Shown here: positions 22,010 to 34,230 of the stretch, in pieces
How positions within the stretch are numbered: the first letter of the stretch is position 1
How the letters are laid out: every line of letters starts with the position of its first letter
Origin: Arenicola marina
Lineage: Eukaryota; Annelida; Polychaeta; Arenicolidae
DNA: 64,000 nt
NCBI GenBank assembly: GCA_964019135.1
Contig: OZ025248.1
Span: forward strand, 76,824,119 to 76,888,118
Reading direction: 5' to 3'
Notes under the pieces: generated by a model
What the model saw: the letters and a program-made list of their open reading frames with translations, nothing else
Told to the model about the DNA's origin: nothing
Databases searched by the model: none
Made by a program: the position numbers and the translations under genes

Positions 22010-25000
22010 GTAAGTGTATTCACCTCGCCATGTTCTCACTCCAGTGGTAAGTGTATTCACCTCGCCATGTTCTCACTCCAGTGGTAAGTGTATTCACCTC
22101 GCCATGTTCTCACTCCAGTGGTAAGTGTATTCACCTCTCCATGTTCTCACTCCAGTGGTAAGTGTATTCACCTCGCCACGTTCTCACTCCAGTGGTAAGT
22201 CAATTCACCTCGCTATGTTCTCACTCCAGTGGTAAGTGTATTCACCTCGCCATGTTCTCACTTCATTGGTAAGTGTATTCACCTTGCCATTGTCTCACTC
22301 CAGTGGTAAGTGTATTCACCTCGCTATGTTCTCACTCCAGTGGTAAGTCAATTCACCTCGCTATGTTCTCACTCCAGTGGTAAGTGTGTTCACCTCGCCA
22401 TGTTCTCACTCCAGTGGTAAGTGTGTTCACCTCGCCATGTTCTCACTCCAGGGGTAAGTGTATTCACCTCGCCATGTTCTCACTTAATTGGTACGTGTAT
22501 TCACCTCGCCATGTTCTCACTTCATTTTAGTAAGTGTATTCACCTCACCATTGTCTCACTCCAGTGGTAAGTCAATTCACCTTGCCATGTTCTCACTCCA
22601 GTGGTAAGTGTATTCACCTCGCCATGTTCTCACTCCAGTGGTAAGTGTAGTCACCTCGGCATGTTCTCACTCCAGGGGTAAGTGTATTCACCTCGCCATG
22701 TTCTCACTTCATTGGTAAGTGTATTCACCTCGCCATGTTCTCACTCCAGTGGTATGTGTATTCACCTCGCCATGTTCTCACTTCATTGGTACGTGTATTC
22801 ACTTTGCCATGTTCTCACTCCAGTGGTAAGTGTAGTCACCTCGGCATGTTCTCACTCCAGGGGTAAGTGTATTCACCTCGCCATGTTCTCACTTCAGTGG
22901 TAAGTGTAGTCACCTCGCCATGTTCTCACTCCAGTGGTAAGTGTATTCACCTCGCCATGTTCTCACTTCATTGGTAAGTGTATTCACCTCGCCATGTGCT
23001 CACTCCAGTGGTAAGTGTATTCACCTCGCCATGTTCTCACTTCGTTGGTAAGTGTATTCACCTCGCCATGTTCTCACTTCATTGGTAAGTGTATTCACCT
23101 CGCCATGTTCTCACTCCAGTGGTAAGTGTAGTCACCTCGGCATGTTCTCACTCCAGGGGTAAGTGTATTCACCTCGCCATGTTCTCACTTCATTGGTAAG
23201 TGTGTTTACCTCGCCATGTTCTCACTCCAGTGGTAAGTGTATTCACCTCGCCATGTTCTCACTTCGTTGGTAAGTGTATTCACCTCGCCATGTTCTCACT
23301 CCAGTGGTAAGTGTAGTCACCTCGCCATGTTCTCACTTCATTGGTAAGTGTGTTCACCTCGCCATGTTCTCACTCCAGTGGTAAGTGTATTCACCTCGCC
23401 ATGTTCTCACTTCATTGGTAAGTGTATTCACCTCGCCATGTTCTCACTCCAGTGGTAAGTGTAGTCACCTCGCCATGTTCTCACTTCATTGGTAAGTGTG
23501 TTCACCTCGCCATGTTCTCACTCCAGGGGTAAGTGTAGTCACCTCGCCATGTTCTCACTTCATTGGTAAGTGTGTTCACCTCGCCATGTTCTCACTCCAG
23601 TGGTAAGTGTAGTCACCTCGCCATGTTCTCACTCCAGTGGTAAGTGTAGTCACCTCGGCATGTTCTCACTCCAGTGGTAAGTGTATTTACCTCGCCATGT
23701 TCTCACTCCAGTGGTAAATGTGTTCATGGCGTCGAGTCCAGTGGTAAGTGTATTTCTAAAAAAAAATCGCTAGGGTGGTAAGTGTATATTTTATACCGGA
23801 TCGTCACTAGATTGGTAAGTGTCTTGCCTGTTGTGAACAACAGCTTATTTAGTCATAAACGCAAATGCCGCGAAACAAATCTTACTACTTAAACCAAGAC
23901 AAAAGCTGCACATCCATCGTCTTTTGCAGACGGACGGATGCCAACATTACTTCAGCTTTGTGCTAAAAGGAACCACTGCGTGCTAAAGCCGTGTAACAGT
24001 TCTGTGCAATAGTAATATATGTATATACATTACAAATAAGTGTAGCATATACAAGGCAAAGGGATAAGAAACTAGAAATGCAAGTTTATCAAGTTATTAT
24101 TTGTACACAATATTGTTTACTCTTCTTTTCTCTCCTTTGATTTTTACGGTTGGACTTTTTTTCGCTTTTATTTTGGTTTGGGTATTGTAGTTCCCTGTCA
24201 CATTGGATTCCCTAGCTTGGGTGGCACTTGCGGTTAGGTGCAATATCCGTGCGGTGTATAACGTCAATGGATCAACATACTGAAAATGACGTTTTGATGC
24301 AGATGCCTGGGGTAAATTTGCCCATGAGCCAGATAGCCTATTATCTGTTGACGTTGTTCATTTGCGGGGTGCTTCATGAAGTGGGCCATGCCATAGCCGC
24401 CGCCAGGTAACAAGTGTTCAGCAAAAACAACATCTGCAACAAAAAGAGTAATACGTCATAACAATTTAGATAAAGCCATTTTATTTATTAGCCATAAATT
24501 GTACCCGAATTATAATATAACTAAATACTTTTTCATCTCAAATCTTCATGGCTAACTCATTGATTCTGGAGTCTTCGAAGGCCTCAGTTCAATTGAATTA
24601 ACTTGTAATGGAAGACTTGTGTCTATGCCTGTGATACAAAGGCTAATGTTTCTTACACAGGGAACAGGTCCGGGTGAATGGCTTCGGGATTTTTTTCCTG
24701 GCATTGTATCCAGGCGCCTTTGTGGACCTGTACACGGATCACCTACAGGCCGTCTCCCCGCTACGACAGCTGCGCATCTACTGCGCAGGCGTCTGGCACA
24801 ACTTCGTGATCGTCATCGTCGCCTTGGTGGTACTCGTCGTGCTGCCATGGTTACTGATGCCATTCTACGTCACGGGCAGCGCTGTTGTCGTCACCAGTGT
24901 GGCTGAGGTGAGTGGAGGCCGTGGCTGAAGTGAGTGAAGGCTGCGGCTGAGGTTAGTGAAGGCCGCTGCTGAGGTGAGTGGAGGCCGTGACTGAGGTGAG

Positions 25001-28000
25001 TGAAGGCCGTGACTGAGGTGAGTGCAGGCCGTGACTGAGGTGAGTGAAGGCCGTGACTGAGGTGAGTGGAGGCCGCGGCTGAGGTGAGTGGAGGCCGCGG
25101 CTGAGGTGAGTGAAGGCCGCGGCTGAGGTGATTGAGGTGAGTGAAGGCCGTGGTTGAGGTGAGTGAAGGCCGCGGCTGAGGTGATTGGAGGCCGTGATTG
25201 AGGTGAGTGAAGGCCGCTGCTGAGGTGAGTGAAGGCCGTGACTGAGGTGATTGGAGGCCGCGGTTGAAAAATGATTGGAGGCCGTGGCTGAATACATTTG
25301 TTGACTGTTCTAGATTTCAATCTTCACCCTTCTTTAATTTCTTCATAGAAACCAATCTTGAGCCTTCATTAATTTCTTCATAGAAACCAATTTTGATCCT
25401 TTGTTAATTTCTTCATAGAAACCAATCGTGATCCTTCATTAATTTCTTCATAGAAACCAATATTGATCCTTCCTTAATTTCTTCATAAAAAACAAATTTT
25501 GATCCTTCATTAATTTCTTCATAGAAACCAATCTTGATCCTTCGTTAATTCCTTCATAGAAACCAATCTTGATCCTTCATTAATTTCGTCATAGAAACCA
25601 CTTGTGTTCTTGAATGCATGCGCGTGGCTCTGGTTGTGTTCGACCGAGCGTAAAAAGCGGTCTTAGGAAAACCAGACCGCTTGCGATCAAATATTTCAGT
25701 CCTGCTACTGGTGCGTCTGATCCTGGTTGTAGCAAATCGTGTATAATTTGGATTTGTTTGTAGTGAGCCCGCAAGATGAAATGAATCGTGAGAACGCCTT
25801 GTCAATGTCTTGCAGAACTCCGCAGTGTCTGGCCCGCGCGGATTGGGTGTTGGGGACCACGTGACCAGCTTGGGGCCGTGTCGTGTGTTGGACGTGGAGT
25901 CGTGGTTGGACTGTATTGGAAGGGCGATGAAGGAGCCAAGTGCCGGGTACTGCATGCCCCAGGACCTGCTCCAGTCCCAGGACATCACCCTCTCGTGTGA
26001 GTGTCATGTCTGCCCTGTCAACGACAAGCCCATTATTAATTTGTTATGACTTGAATATTCCCTTTAATGGCTTATGGGTATTACGTCTATTTGGGGGAAC
26101 TTATGGTCATGTTAATAATTAAGTGCCGGATTCTTAACGTTGGACCGTGTTTCCAGCGTACACGACGCCGATGGGAAACGTGGAGTGTTGTCCCAACTCG
26201 ACCAACACACATCTGTGCTTCTCCTACCACTCCAAAGCTTCGTACGCCACGGTGAGTGCAGCTGTACGCGTCCAGGCCTGCGTCGGTGCAAGTGTACCCG
26301 CCCAGGCCTGCGTGGCTTGTCTCACGATCATGCCGACCATGCAACGTATAACGTGTGCGCATTATAACGCACGTGCATTCGGCTTAGTGCGTAGTGACAC
26401 TCCTACAGTAGATATCAATATCTTAGTGACACTCCTACAGTAGATGTCAATATCTTAAATGACACTCCTACAGTATTTGTCAATATCTTAGTGACAACTC
26501 TTACAGTATTTGTCAATATCTTAGTGACACTCCTACAGTAGATGTCAATATCTTAGTGACACTCCTACAGTAGATATCAATATCTTAGTGACACTCCTAC
26601 AGTAGATGTCAATATCTTAAGTGACACTCTTACAGTATTTGTCAATATGTTAGTGACAACTCTTACAGTATTTGTCAATATCTTAGTGACACTCCTACAG
26701 TAGATGGCAATATCTTAGTGACACTCCTACAGTAGATGTCAATATCTTAAGTGACACTCCTACAGTAGATGTCAATATCTTAGTGACACTCCTACAGTAG
26801 ATGTCAATATCTTAAGTGACACTCCTACATTATTTGTCAATATCTTATTGACACTATAAGTATTTGTCAATATCTTAGTGACACTCCTACAGTAGATGTC
26901 AATATCTTAGTGACACTCCTACCGTAGATGTCAATATCTTAGCGACACTCCTACAGTAGATGTCAATATCTTAGTGACACGCTTACAGTATTTGTCAATA
27001 TCTTAGTGACACTCGTACAGTAGATGGCAATATTTTAGTGACACTCCTACAGTAGAAGTGAATATCTTAGTGACACTCCTACAGTAGATGTCAATATCTT
27101 AGTGACACTCCTACAGTAGATGTCAATATCTTAGTGACAATCCTACAGTAGATGTCAATATCGTAGTGACATTCTTACAGTAGATGTCAATATCGTAGTG
27201 ACACTCCTACAGCAGATGTCAATATCTTAGTGACACTCCTACAGCAGATGTAAATATCGTAGTGTTTTAGTTTTGTATATGAAGCTCAACGCCTGTATTG
27301 CCAAAATAAAACGAAATAAAAAAGTGATGCGAGGGCATTAAAGACAGGAGAACCAGTAAATATAGACATAGAATCAAGATGTAACTCGTAAGGGTAGTTA
27401 ACGAAGCTATATAATTAAATCCTACATTGGATGTATTACATAGTGACACTAAATTAGATGTATTACATAATGACACTACATTGAATGTGTTACATGGTGA
27501 CACTAAATTAGATGTATTATATAATGACTACATTGGATGTATTACATAGTGACTACATTGGATGTATTACATAGTGACTACATTGGATGTATTACATAGG
27601 AACACTGCATTGGATGTATTACATGGTGACACTAAATTAGATGTATGATATAGTGACACTAAATTAGATGTATTACATAGTGACATGACATTAAATGTAT
27701 TACATAGGGACACTAAATTAGGTGTATTACATAATGACACTACATTGAATGTGTTACATGGTGACACTAAATTAGATGTATTATATAATGACTACATTGG
27801 ATGTATTACATAGTGACCACATTGGATGTATTACATAGTGACTACATTAGATGTATTACATAGTGACTACATTGGATGTATTACATAGTGACTACATTGG
27901 ATGTATTACATAGTGACACTACATTGAATGTGTTACATGGTGACACTAAATTAGATGTATTATATAATGACTACATTGGATGTATTACATAGTGACTACA

Positions 28001-31000
28001 TTGGATGTATTACATAGTGACTACATTAGATGTATTACATAGTGACTACATTGGATGTATTACATAATGACACTACATTGAATGTGTTACATGGTGACAC
28101 TAAATTAGATGTATTATATAATGACTACATTGGATGTATTACATAGTGACTACATTGGATGTATTACATAGTGACCACATTGGATGTATTACATAGTGAC
28201 TACATTGGATGTATTGCATAGGGACCACATTGGATGTATTACATAGTGACCACATTGGATGTATTACATAGTGACTACATTGGATGTATTACATAGTGAC
28301 CACATTGGATGTATTACATAGGGACCACATTGGATGTATTACATAGGGACCACATTGGATGTATTACATAGTGACTACATTGGATGTATTACATAGTGAC
28401 CACATTGGATGTATTACATAGTGACTACATTGGATGTATTACATAGTGACCACATTGGATGTATTACATAGTGACTACATTGGATGTATTACATAGTGAC
28501 CACATTGGATGTATTACATAGTGACTACATTGGATGTATTACATAGTGACCACATTGGATGTATTACATAGTGACTACATTGGATGTATTACATAGTGAC
28601 CACATTGGATGTATTACATAGGGACCACATTGGATGTATTACATAGTGACTACATTGGATGTATTACATAGTGACTACATTGGATGTATTACATAGTGAC
28701 CACATTGGATGTATTACATAGTGACTACATTGGATGTATTACATAGTGACCACATTGGATGTATTACATAGTGACTACATTGGATGTATTACATAGTGAC
28801 CACATTGGATGTATTACATAGGGACCACATTGGATGTATTACATAGTGACTACATTGGATGTATTACATAGTGACTACATTGGATGTATTACATAGTGAC
28901 CACATTGGATGTATTACATAGTGACTACATTGGATGTATTACATAGTGACCACATTGGATGTATTACATAGGGACCACATTGGATGTATTACATAGTGAC
29001 TACATTGGATGTATTACATAGTGACTACATTGGATGTATTACATAGTGACTACATTGGATGTATTACATAGTGACTACATTGGATGTATTACATAGTGAC
29101 CACATTGGATGTATTACATAGTGACTACATTGGATGTATTACATAGTGACTACATTGGATGTATTACATAGTGACTACATTGGATGTATTACATAGCGAC
29201 TACATTGGATGTATTACATAGTGACTACATTGTATGTATTACATAGGGACCACATTGGATGTATTACATAGTGACTACATTGGATGTATTACATAGGGAC
29301 CACATTGGATGTATTACATAGTGACTACATTGGATGTATTACATAGTGACTACATTGGATGTATTACATAGTGACTACATTGGATGTATTACATAGTGAC
29401 TACATTGGATGTATTACATAGTGACTACATTGGATGTATTACATAGTGACCACATTGGATGTATTACATAGTGACTACATTGGATGTATTACATAGTGAC
29501 CACATTGGATGTATTACATAGTGACTACATTGGATGTATTACATAGTGACCACATTGGATGTATTACATAGTGACTACATTGGATGTATTACATAGTGAC
29601 CACATTGGATGTATTACATAGTGACTACATTGGATGTATTACATAGTGACCACATTGGATGTATTACATAGTGACTACATTGGATGTATTACATAGTGAC
29701 CACATTGGATGTATTACATAGTGACCACATTGGATGTATTACATAGGGACCACATTGGATGTATTACATAGTGACCACATTGGATGTATTACATAGGGAC
29801 CACATTGGATGTATTACATAGTGACTACATTGGATGTATTACATAGTGACCACAATGGATGTATTACATAGTGACTACATTGGATGTATTACATAGTGAC
29901 CACATTGGATGTATTACATAGTGACTACATTGGATGTCTTACATAGTGACCACATTGGATGTATTACATAGTGACTACATTGGATGTCTTACATAGTGAC
30001 CACATTGGATGTATTACATAGGGACCACATTGGATGTATTACATAGTGACTACATTGGATGTATTACATAGTGACCACATTGGATGTATTACATAGTGAC
30101 TACATTGGATGTATTACATAGTGACTACATTGGATGTATTACATAGTGACTACATTGGATGTATTACATAGTGACCACATTGGATGTATTACATAGTGAC
30201 CACATTGGATGTATTACATAGTGACTACATTGGATGTATTACATAGTGACCACATTGGATGTATTACATAGTGACTACATTGGATGTATTACATAGTGAC
30301 CACATTGGATGTATTACATAGTGACTACATTGGATGTATTACATAGTGACTACATTGGATGTATTACATAGTGACTACATTGGATGTATTACATAGTGAC
30401 CACATTGGATGTATTACATAGTGACCACATTGGATGTATTACATAGGGACCACATTGGATGTATTACATAGTGACTACATTGGATGTATTACATAGTGAC
30501 CACATTGGATGTATTACATAGTGACTACATTGGATGTATTACATAGTGACCACATTGGATGTATTACATAGTGACTACATTGGATGTATTACATAGTGAC
30601 CACATTGGATGTATTACATAGTGACCACATTGGATGTATTACATAGTGACCACATTGGATGTATTACATAGTGACTACATTGGATGTATTACATAGTGAC
30701 TACATTGGATGTATTACATAGTGAGACTACATGTGGCACAATGCCGATCGATAATATTACCCCCCCCCCCCTTTCTTCCTCTCTATTGCCCCCACAGAGG
30801 CACTGCTGCCTGCCTGCACGGACCACCACAGACCGGACCCCGTGCACACTGACCAGTGACTGCTACACCCCCAGCACCCCCTCCGTCTGTGTCCTGCCCT
30901 CCCTCGACAACAGCACGAAACTGCTGAGGGTGAGCCACAAAGGCAAGCCGCCCCTCCTCTTCCTTGGTCACCCGCTGGACCTGCACTACTCAGGTGGGCC

Positions 31001-31893
31001 TATACACGCTTAACAACCTTATGTTGATGATATTGATGCTGCGTCATGATTGGATCGGGACATAATTGGTTATTGGTATTGCAATCATCTACTTGATCAA
31101 GTAAATAAACTACACATCCCATCATAAACAAATAACAATCAAAACTTAATATTGGGACTTGATTGGCGGGCTCCCCATTTTACACAGTCGAGTCGCTTTC
31201 ATAGGAGCCACCGAAATGGTTGGTGTCATATTTCGTTGGCTTTTCAAATAACGAGAGCTGGTGTGTATAAAACATTCCAAGACATATTTTCGGTGGGTGT
31301 TGTTAACATAAGCAACATGGGAGAGCGGTATATCCTCAAAAATAAATAATAGCAAATAAATATAGTATATACCAAAAAAAAAAGATTTGTTTTTCAGTAA
31401 CTTACAGTGACTACGTTCCCAGATATCCATTTGTTCCTGTCAACTTACCATACGTCATAGAAACCTTCTGCAAGTATCCTTTGGCGTTTATATGCTCGGG
31501 TTTAAACTTTACTGTACAGGTGAAGGCCGTCTATTTCCACTATTAATGTGCCAACATGAAGCTGGATCGGAGATATGCAGTAAATAATTTCTTTTTAGTT
31601 TTTTTACCAAGCGGTGATTATTTTGACTGAATATACGTGTCTCTGTATGTGATCCTTGAGTCACCCCCAGATACTTGATCTCTCTATCCGGAGCGCTAGC
31701 AATACTGAACGTGGTGCCTTGCTACGCCCTGGACGGCCAGTGGATCCTGCTGGCGTTTATCGAGCTGGGTCTGCGCTCCACCATGCCCGACCCCGACCAC
31801 AGGGGACTCATCTACACCGTCATCCTCCTCTTTGGCACCCTCCTCCTCGGCACCAACATCGCCATCGCCATGTGGACACTGTTCGTCAGATAG
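21740..31893 (+). CDS. MBTPS2: Membrane-bound transcription factor site-2 protease (eight exons, N-terminal exon not resolved)
   Basis: Intramembrane zinc metalloprotease of the Golgi that makes the second cut in SREBP and ATF6 after site-1 protease, freeing their cytosolic transcription-factor domains. Exons: 21740-22009, 24303-24406, 24661-24907, 25816-25996, 26157-26251, 30798-30993, 31398-31473, 31671-31893, all with GT donors, AG acceptors and matching phases. They join into one frame of 463 residues plus stop; vertebrate S2P is about 520. The HEVGH zinc motif lies in the second exon, the conserved [20 protein letters not shown] block in the third, a PDZ-like segment in the fourth, Cys-rich luminal sequence in the fifth and sixth, and the second metal ligand motif ([12 protein letters not shown]) in the last. 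Nothing inside the frame is broken. The introns are largely minisatellite. The start exon is missing from this call. Confidence 0.93.
22010..23760 (+). repeat. 37-bp minisatellite of copied 5' splice sites in MBTPS2 intron
   Basis: About 47 tandem units (1.75 kb at period 37). Each begins with donor GTAAGT (GTAAGTGTATTCACCTCGCC) and ends with CTCACTCCAGTG, which is exactly the last 12 nt of the preceding coding exon. A common variant ends CTCACTTCATTG. The array therefore repeats the exon-intron junction itself. Only the first donor keeps the reading frame: 37 is not a multiple of three, and read-through meets TAA in the third unit. Confidence 0.95.
24303..24406 (+). CDS. MBTPS2: MBTPS2 exon with HEVGH active site
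   Basis: Begins [10 protein letters not shown] after TGCAG and ends in AG of a split Arg codon before GTAACA. It carries a membrane helix running into [13 protein letters not shown]; the two His and the Glu are the zinc ligands and general base of S2P. Phase 0 in, phase 2 out. Confidence 0.93.
24661..24907 (+). CDS. MBTPS2: MBTPS2 exon, conserved membrane core
   Basis: Acceptor TTCTTACACAG. Completes the split Arg, then [37 protein letters not shown] and a long hydrophobic helix, ending TSVAE. Donor GTGAGT at 24908. These are among the best conserved S2P blocks. Confidence 0.93.
24899..25290 (+). repeat. 22-bp minisatellite of copied 5' splice sites
   Basis: About 18 units. The first unit starts in the exon: GTGGCTGAG (last 9 coding nt) followed by GTGAGTGGAGGCC. 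Later units read GCTGAGGTGAGTGAAGGCC with small changes, so GAG|GTGAGT recurs every 22 bp. A minority are altered (AAGTGAGT, GGTTAGT, GGTGATT). Confidence 0.93.
25325..25605 (+). repeat. 35-bp minisatellite with acceptor-like ends
   Basis: About eight units of TTAATTTCTTCATAGAAACC plus AATCTTGATCCTTCA. Each carries a pyrimidine-biased stretch ending in TAG, so it resembles a weak 3' splice site. It lies in the same intron, before the true acceptor (GTCTTGCAG at 25807-25815). Confidence 0.85.
25816..25996 (+). CDS. MBTPS2: MBTPS2 exon, PDZ-like luminal segment
   Basis: Encodes [20 protein letters not shown] and on to [12 protein letters not shown], matching the S2P PDZ-like region after VAE. 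Phase 0 in, phase 1 out (T before GTGAGT). Confidence 0.9.
26157..26251 (+). CDS. MBTPS2: MBTPS2 exon, cysteine-rich segment
   Basis: Acceptor GTTTCCAG; encodes [11 protein letters not shown] and [13 protein letters not shown]. The paired Cys and CFSY match the family. Donor GTGAGT at 26252. Confidence 0.9.
26250..26316 (+). repeat. Two-copy duplication starting at a splice donor
   Basis: The ~33 bp from the donor through CAGGCCTGCGT is followed by a diverged ~30-bp copy, again ending CAGGCCTGCGT. The second copy reads CGGTGCAAGTG where the first has ACGGTGAGTG. Confidence 0.6.
26370..27262. repeat. 32-bp minisatellite in MBTPS2 intron
   Basis: About 28 units containing GACACTCCTACAGTAGATGT and CAATATCTTAGT. 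Variants with TATTTGTCAATATC are scattered through the array. It aligns with the next array (27410-30725) if short gaps are allowed. Confidence 0.93.
27410..30725. repeat. 25-bp minisatellite, about 130 copies, in MBTPS2 intron
   Basis: Units TACATTGGATGTATTACATA plus GTGAC. The left end has 27-bp units (GACACTACATTGAATGTG), and the bulk has lost AC to give 25 bp. TGAC(T/C)ACATTGG variants alternate in long identical blocks, pointing to recent higher-order duplication. Confidence 0.95.
30798..30993 (+). CDS. MBTPS2: MBTPS2 exon, luminal segment
   Basis: Acceptor CCCCCACAG; encodes [24 protein letters not shown] and [12 protein letters not shown]. Phase 0 in, phase 1 out at GTGGGC. Confidence 0.9.
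31398..31473 (+). CDS. MBTPS2: MBTPS2 exon, 76 nt
   Basis: Too short for ORF scans. Acceptor TTTTTCAG; encodes [20 protein letters not shown] then ETFC and AA of a split Lys before GTATCC. The phases (2 nt in, 2 nt out) join both neighbours exactly. Confidence 0.88.
31671..31893 (+). CDS. MBTPS2: MBTPS2 last coding exon
   Basis: Encodes [20 protein letters not shown] then DGQW; the Asp of LDG is the third zinc ligand. Two hydrophobic helices follow, then the C-terminus ...MWTLFVR and TAG at 31891. Confidence 0.93.
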
Positions 31894-34230
31894 CACAACG
31901 TCACAGTGGACTGTAGTGTTGTCTACGCTCTTCGTCAGATAGCATAACGTCACTGTGGACTGTAGTGTTGTCCACGCTCTTCGTCAGATAGCACAACGTC
32001 ACTGTGGACTGTAGTGTTGTCTACGCTCTTCGTCAGATAGCACAACGTCACAGTGGACTGTAGTGTTGTCTACGCTCTTCGTCAGATAGCACAACGTCAC
32101 TGTGGACTGTAGTGTTGTCTACGCTCTTCGTCAGATAGCACAACGTCACAGTGGACTGTAGTGTTGTCTACGCTCTTCGTCAGATAGCACAACGTCACAG
32201 TGGACTGTAGTGTTGTCTACGCTCTTCGTCAGATAGCACAACGTCACAGTGGACTGTAGTGTTGTCTACGCTCTTCGTCAGATAGCACAACGTCACAGTG
32301 GACTGTAGTGTTGTCTACGCTCTTCGTCAGATAGCACAACGTCACTGTGGACTGTAGTGTTGTCTACGCTCTTCGTCAGATAGCACAACGTCACAGTGGA
32401 CTGTAGTGTTGTCTACGCTCTTCGTCAGATAGCACAACGTCACAGTGGACTGTAGTGTTGTCTACGCTCTTCGTCAGATAGCACAACGTCACTGTGGACT
32501 GTAGTGTTGTCTACGCTCTTCGTCAGATAGCACAACGTCACAGTGGACTGTAGTGTTGTCTACGCTCTTCGTCAGATAGCACAACGTCACTGTGGACTGT
32601 AGTGTTGTCTACGCTCTTCGTCAGATAGCACAACGTCATAGTGGACTGTAGTGTTGTCTACGCTCTTCGTCAGATAGCACAACGTCACAGTGGACTGTAG
32701 TGTTGTCTACGCTCTTCGTCAGATAGCACAACGTCACAGTGGACTGTAGTGTTGTCTACGCTCTTCGTCAGATAGCACAACGTCACATTGGAGTGTAGTG
32801 TTGTCTACGCTCTTCGTCAGATAGCACAACGTCACTGTGGACTGTAGTGTTGTCTACGCTCTTCGTCAGATAGCACAACATCACATTGGACTGTAGTGTT
32901 GTCTACGCTCTTCGTCAGATAGCACAACGTCACAGTGGACTGTAGTGTTGTCTACGCTCTTCGTCAGATAGCACAACGTCACTGTGGACTGTAGTGTTGT
33001 CTACGCTCTTCGTCAGATAGCACAACGTCACACTGGACTGTAGTGTTGTCTACGCTCTTCGTCAGATAGCACAACGTCACTGTGGACTGTAGTGTTGTCT
33101 ACGCTCTTCGTCAGATAGCACAACGTCACAGTGGACTGTAGTGTTGTCTACGCTCTTCGTCAGATAGCACAACGTCACAGTGGACTGTAGTGTTGTCTAC
33201 GCTCTTCGTCAGATAGCACAACGTCACTGTGGACTGTAGTGTTGTCTACGCTCTTCGTCAGATAGCACAACGTCACAGTGGACTGTAGTGTTGTCTACGC
33301 TCTTCGTCAGATAGCACAACGTCACATTGGACTGTAGTGTTGTCTACGCTCTTCGTCAGATAGCACAACGTCACAGTGGACTGTAGCGTTGTCTACGCTC
33401 TTCGTCAGATAGCACAACGTCACAGTGGACTGTAGTGTTGTCTACGCTCTTCGTCAGATAGCACAACGTCACTGTGGACTGTAGTGTTGTCTACGCTCTT
33501 CGTCAGATAGCACAACGTCACAGTGGACTGTAGTGTTGTCTACGCTCTTCGTCAGATAGCACAACGTCACTGTGGACTGTAGTGTTGTCTACGCTCTTCG
33601 TCAGATAGCACAACGTCACAGTGGACTGTAGTGTTGTCTACGCTCTTCGTCAGATAGCACAACGTCACAGTGGACTGTAGTGTTGTCTACGCTCTTCGTC
33701 AGATAGCACAACGTCACTGTGGACTGTAGTGTTGTCTACGCTCTTCGTCAGATAGCACAACGTCACAGTGGACTGTAGTGTTGTCTACGCTCTTCGTCAG
33801 ATAGCACAACGTCACATTGGACTGTAGTGTTGTCTACGCTCTTCGTCAGATAGCACAACGTCACAGTGGACTGTAGCGTTGTCTACGCTCTTCGTCAGAT
33901 AGCACGTCACAGTGGACTGTAGTGTTGTCTACGCTCTTCGTCAGATAGCACAACGTCACTGTGGACTGTAGTGTTGTCTACGCTCTTCGTCAGATAGCAC
34001 AACGTCACAGTGGACTGTAGTGTTGTCTACGCTCTTCGTCAGATAGCACAACGTCACTGTGGACTGTAGTGTTGTCTACGCTCTTCGTCAGATAGCACAA
34101 CGTCACAGTGGACTGTAGTGTTGTCTACGCTCTTCGTCAGATAGCACAACGTCACAGTGGACTGTAGTGTTGTCTACGCTCTTCGTCAGATAGCACAACG
34201 TCACTGTGGACTGTAGTGTTGTCTACGCTC
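31882..34230 (+). repeat. 49-bp minisatellite starting in the last MBTPS2 codons
   Basis: About 48 units. The first unit begins inside the coding exon: TTCGTCAGATAG (last three codons and stop) is followed by CACAACGTCACAGTGGACTG and TAGTGTTGTCTACGCTC, then TTCGTCAGATAG again. The array thus re-copies the end of the reading frame. If the gene uses the AATAAA at 35905, all of it would be 3' UTR. Confidence 0.95.

Noticed and set aside
22010-23760. CRISPR array
   Set aside because: Units are contiguous with no unique spacers, and the context is a eukaryotic intron.
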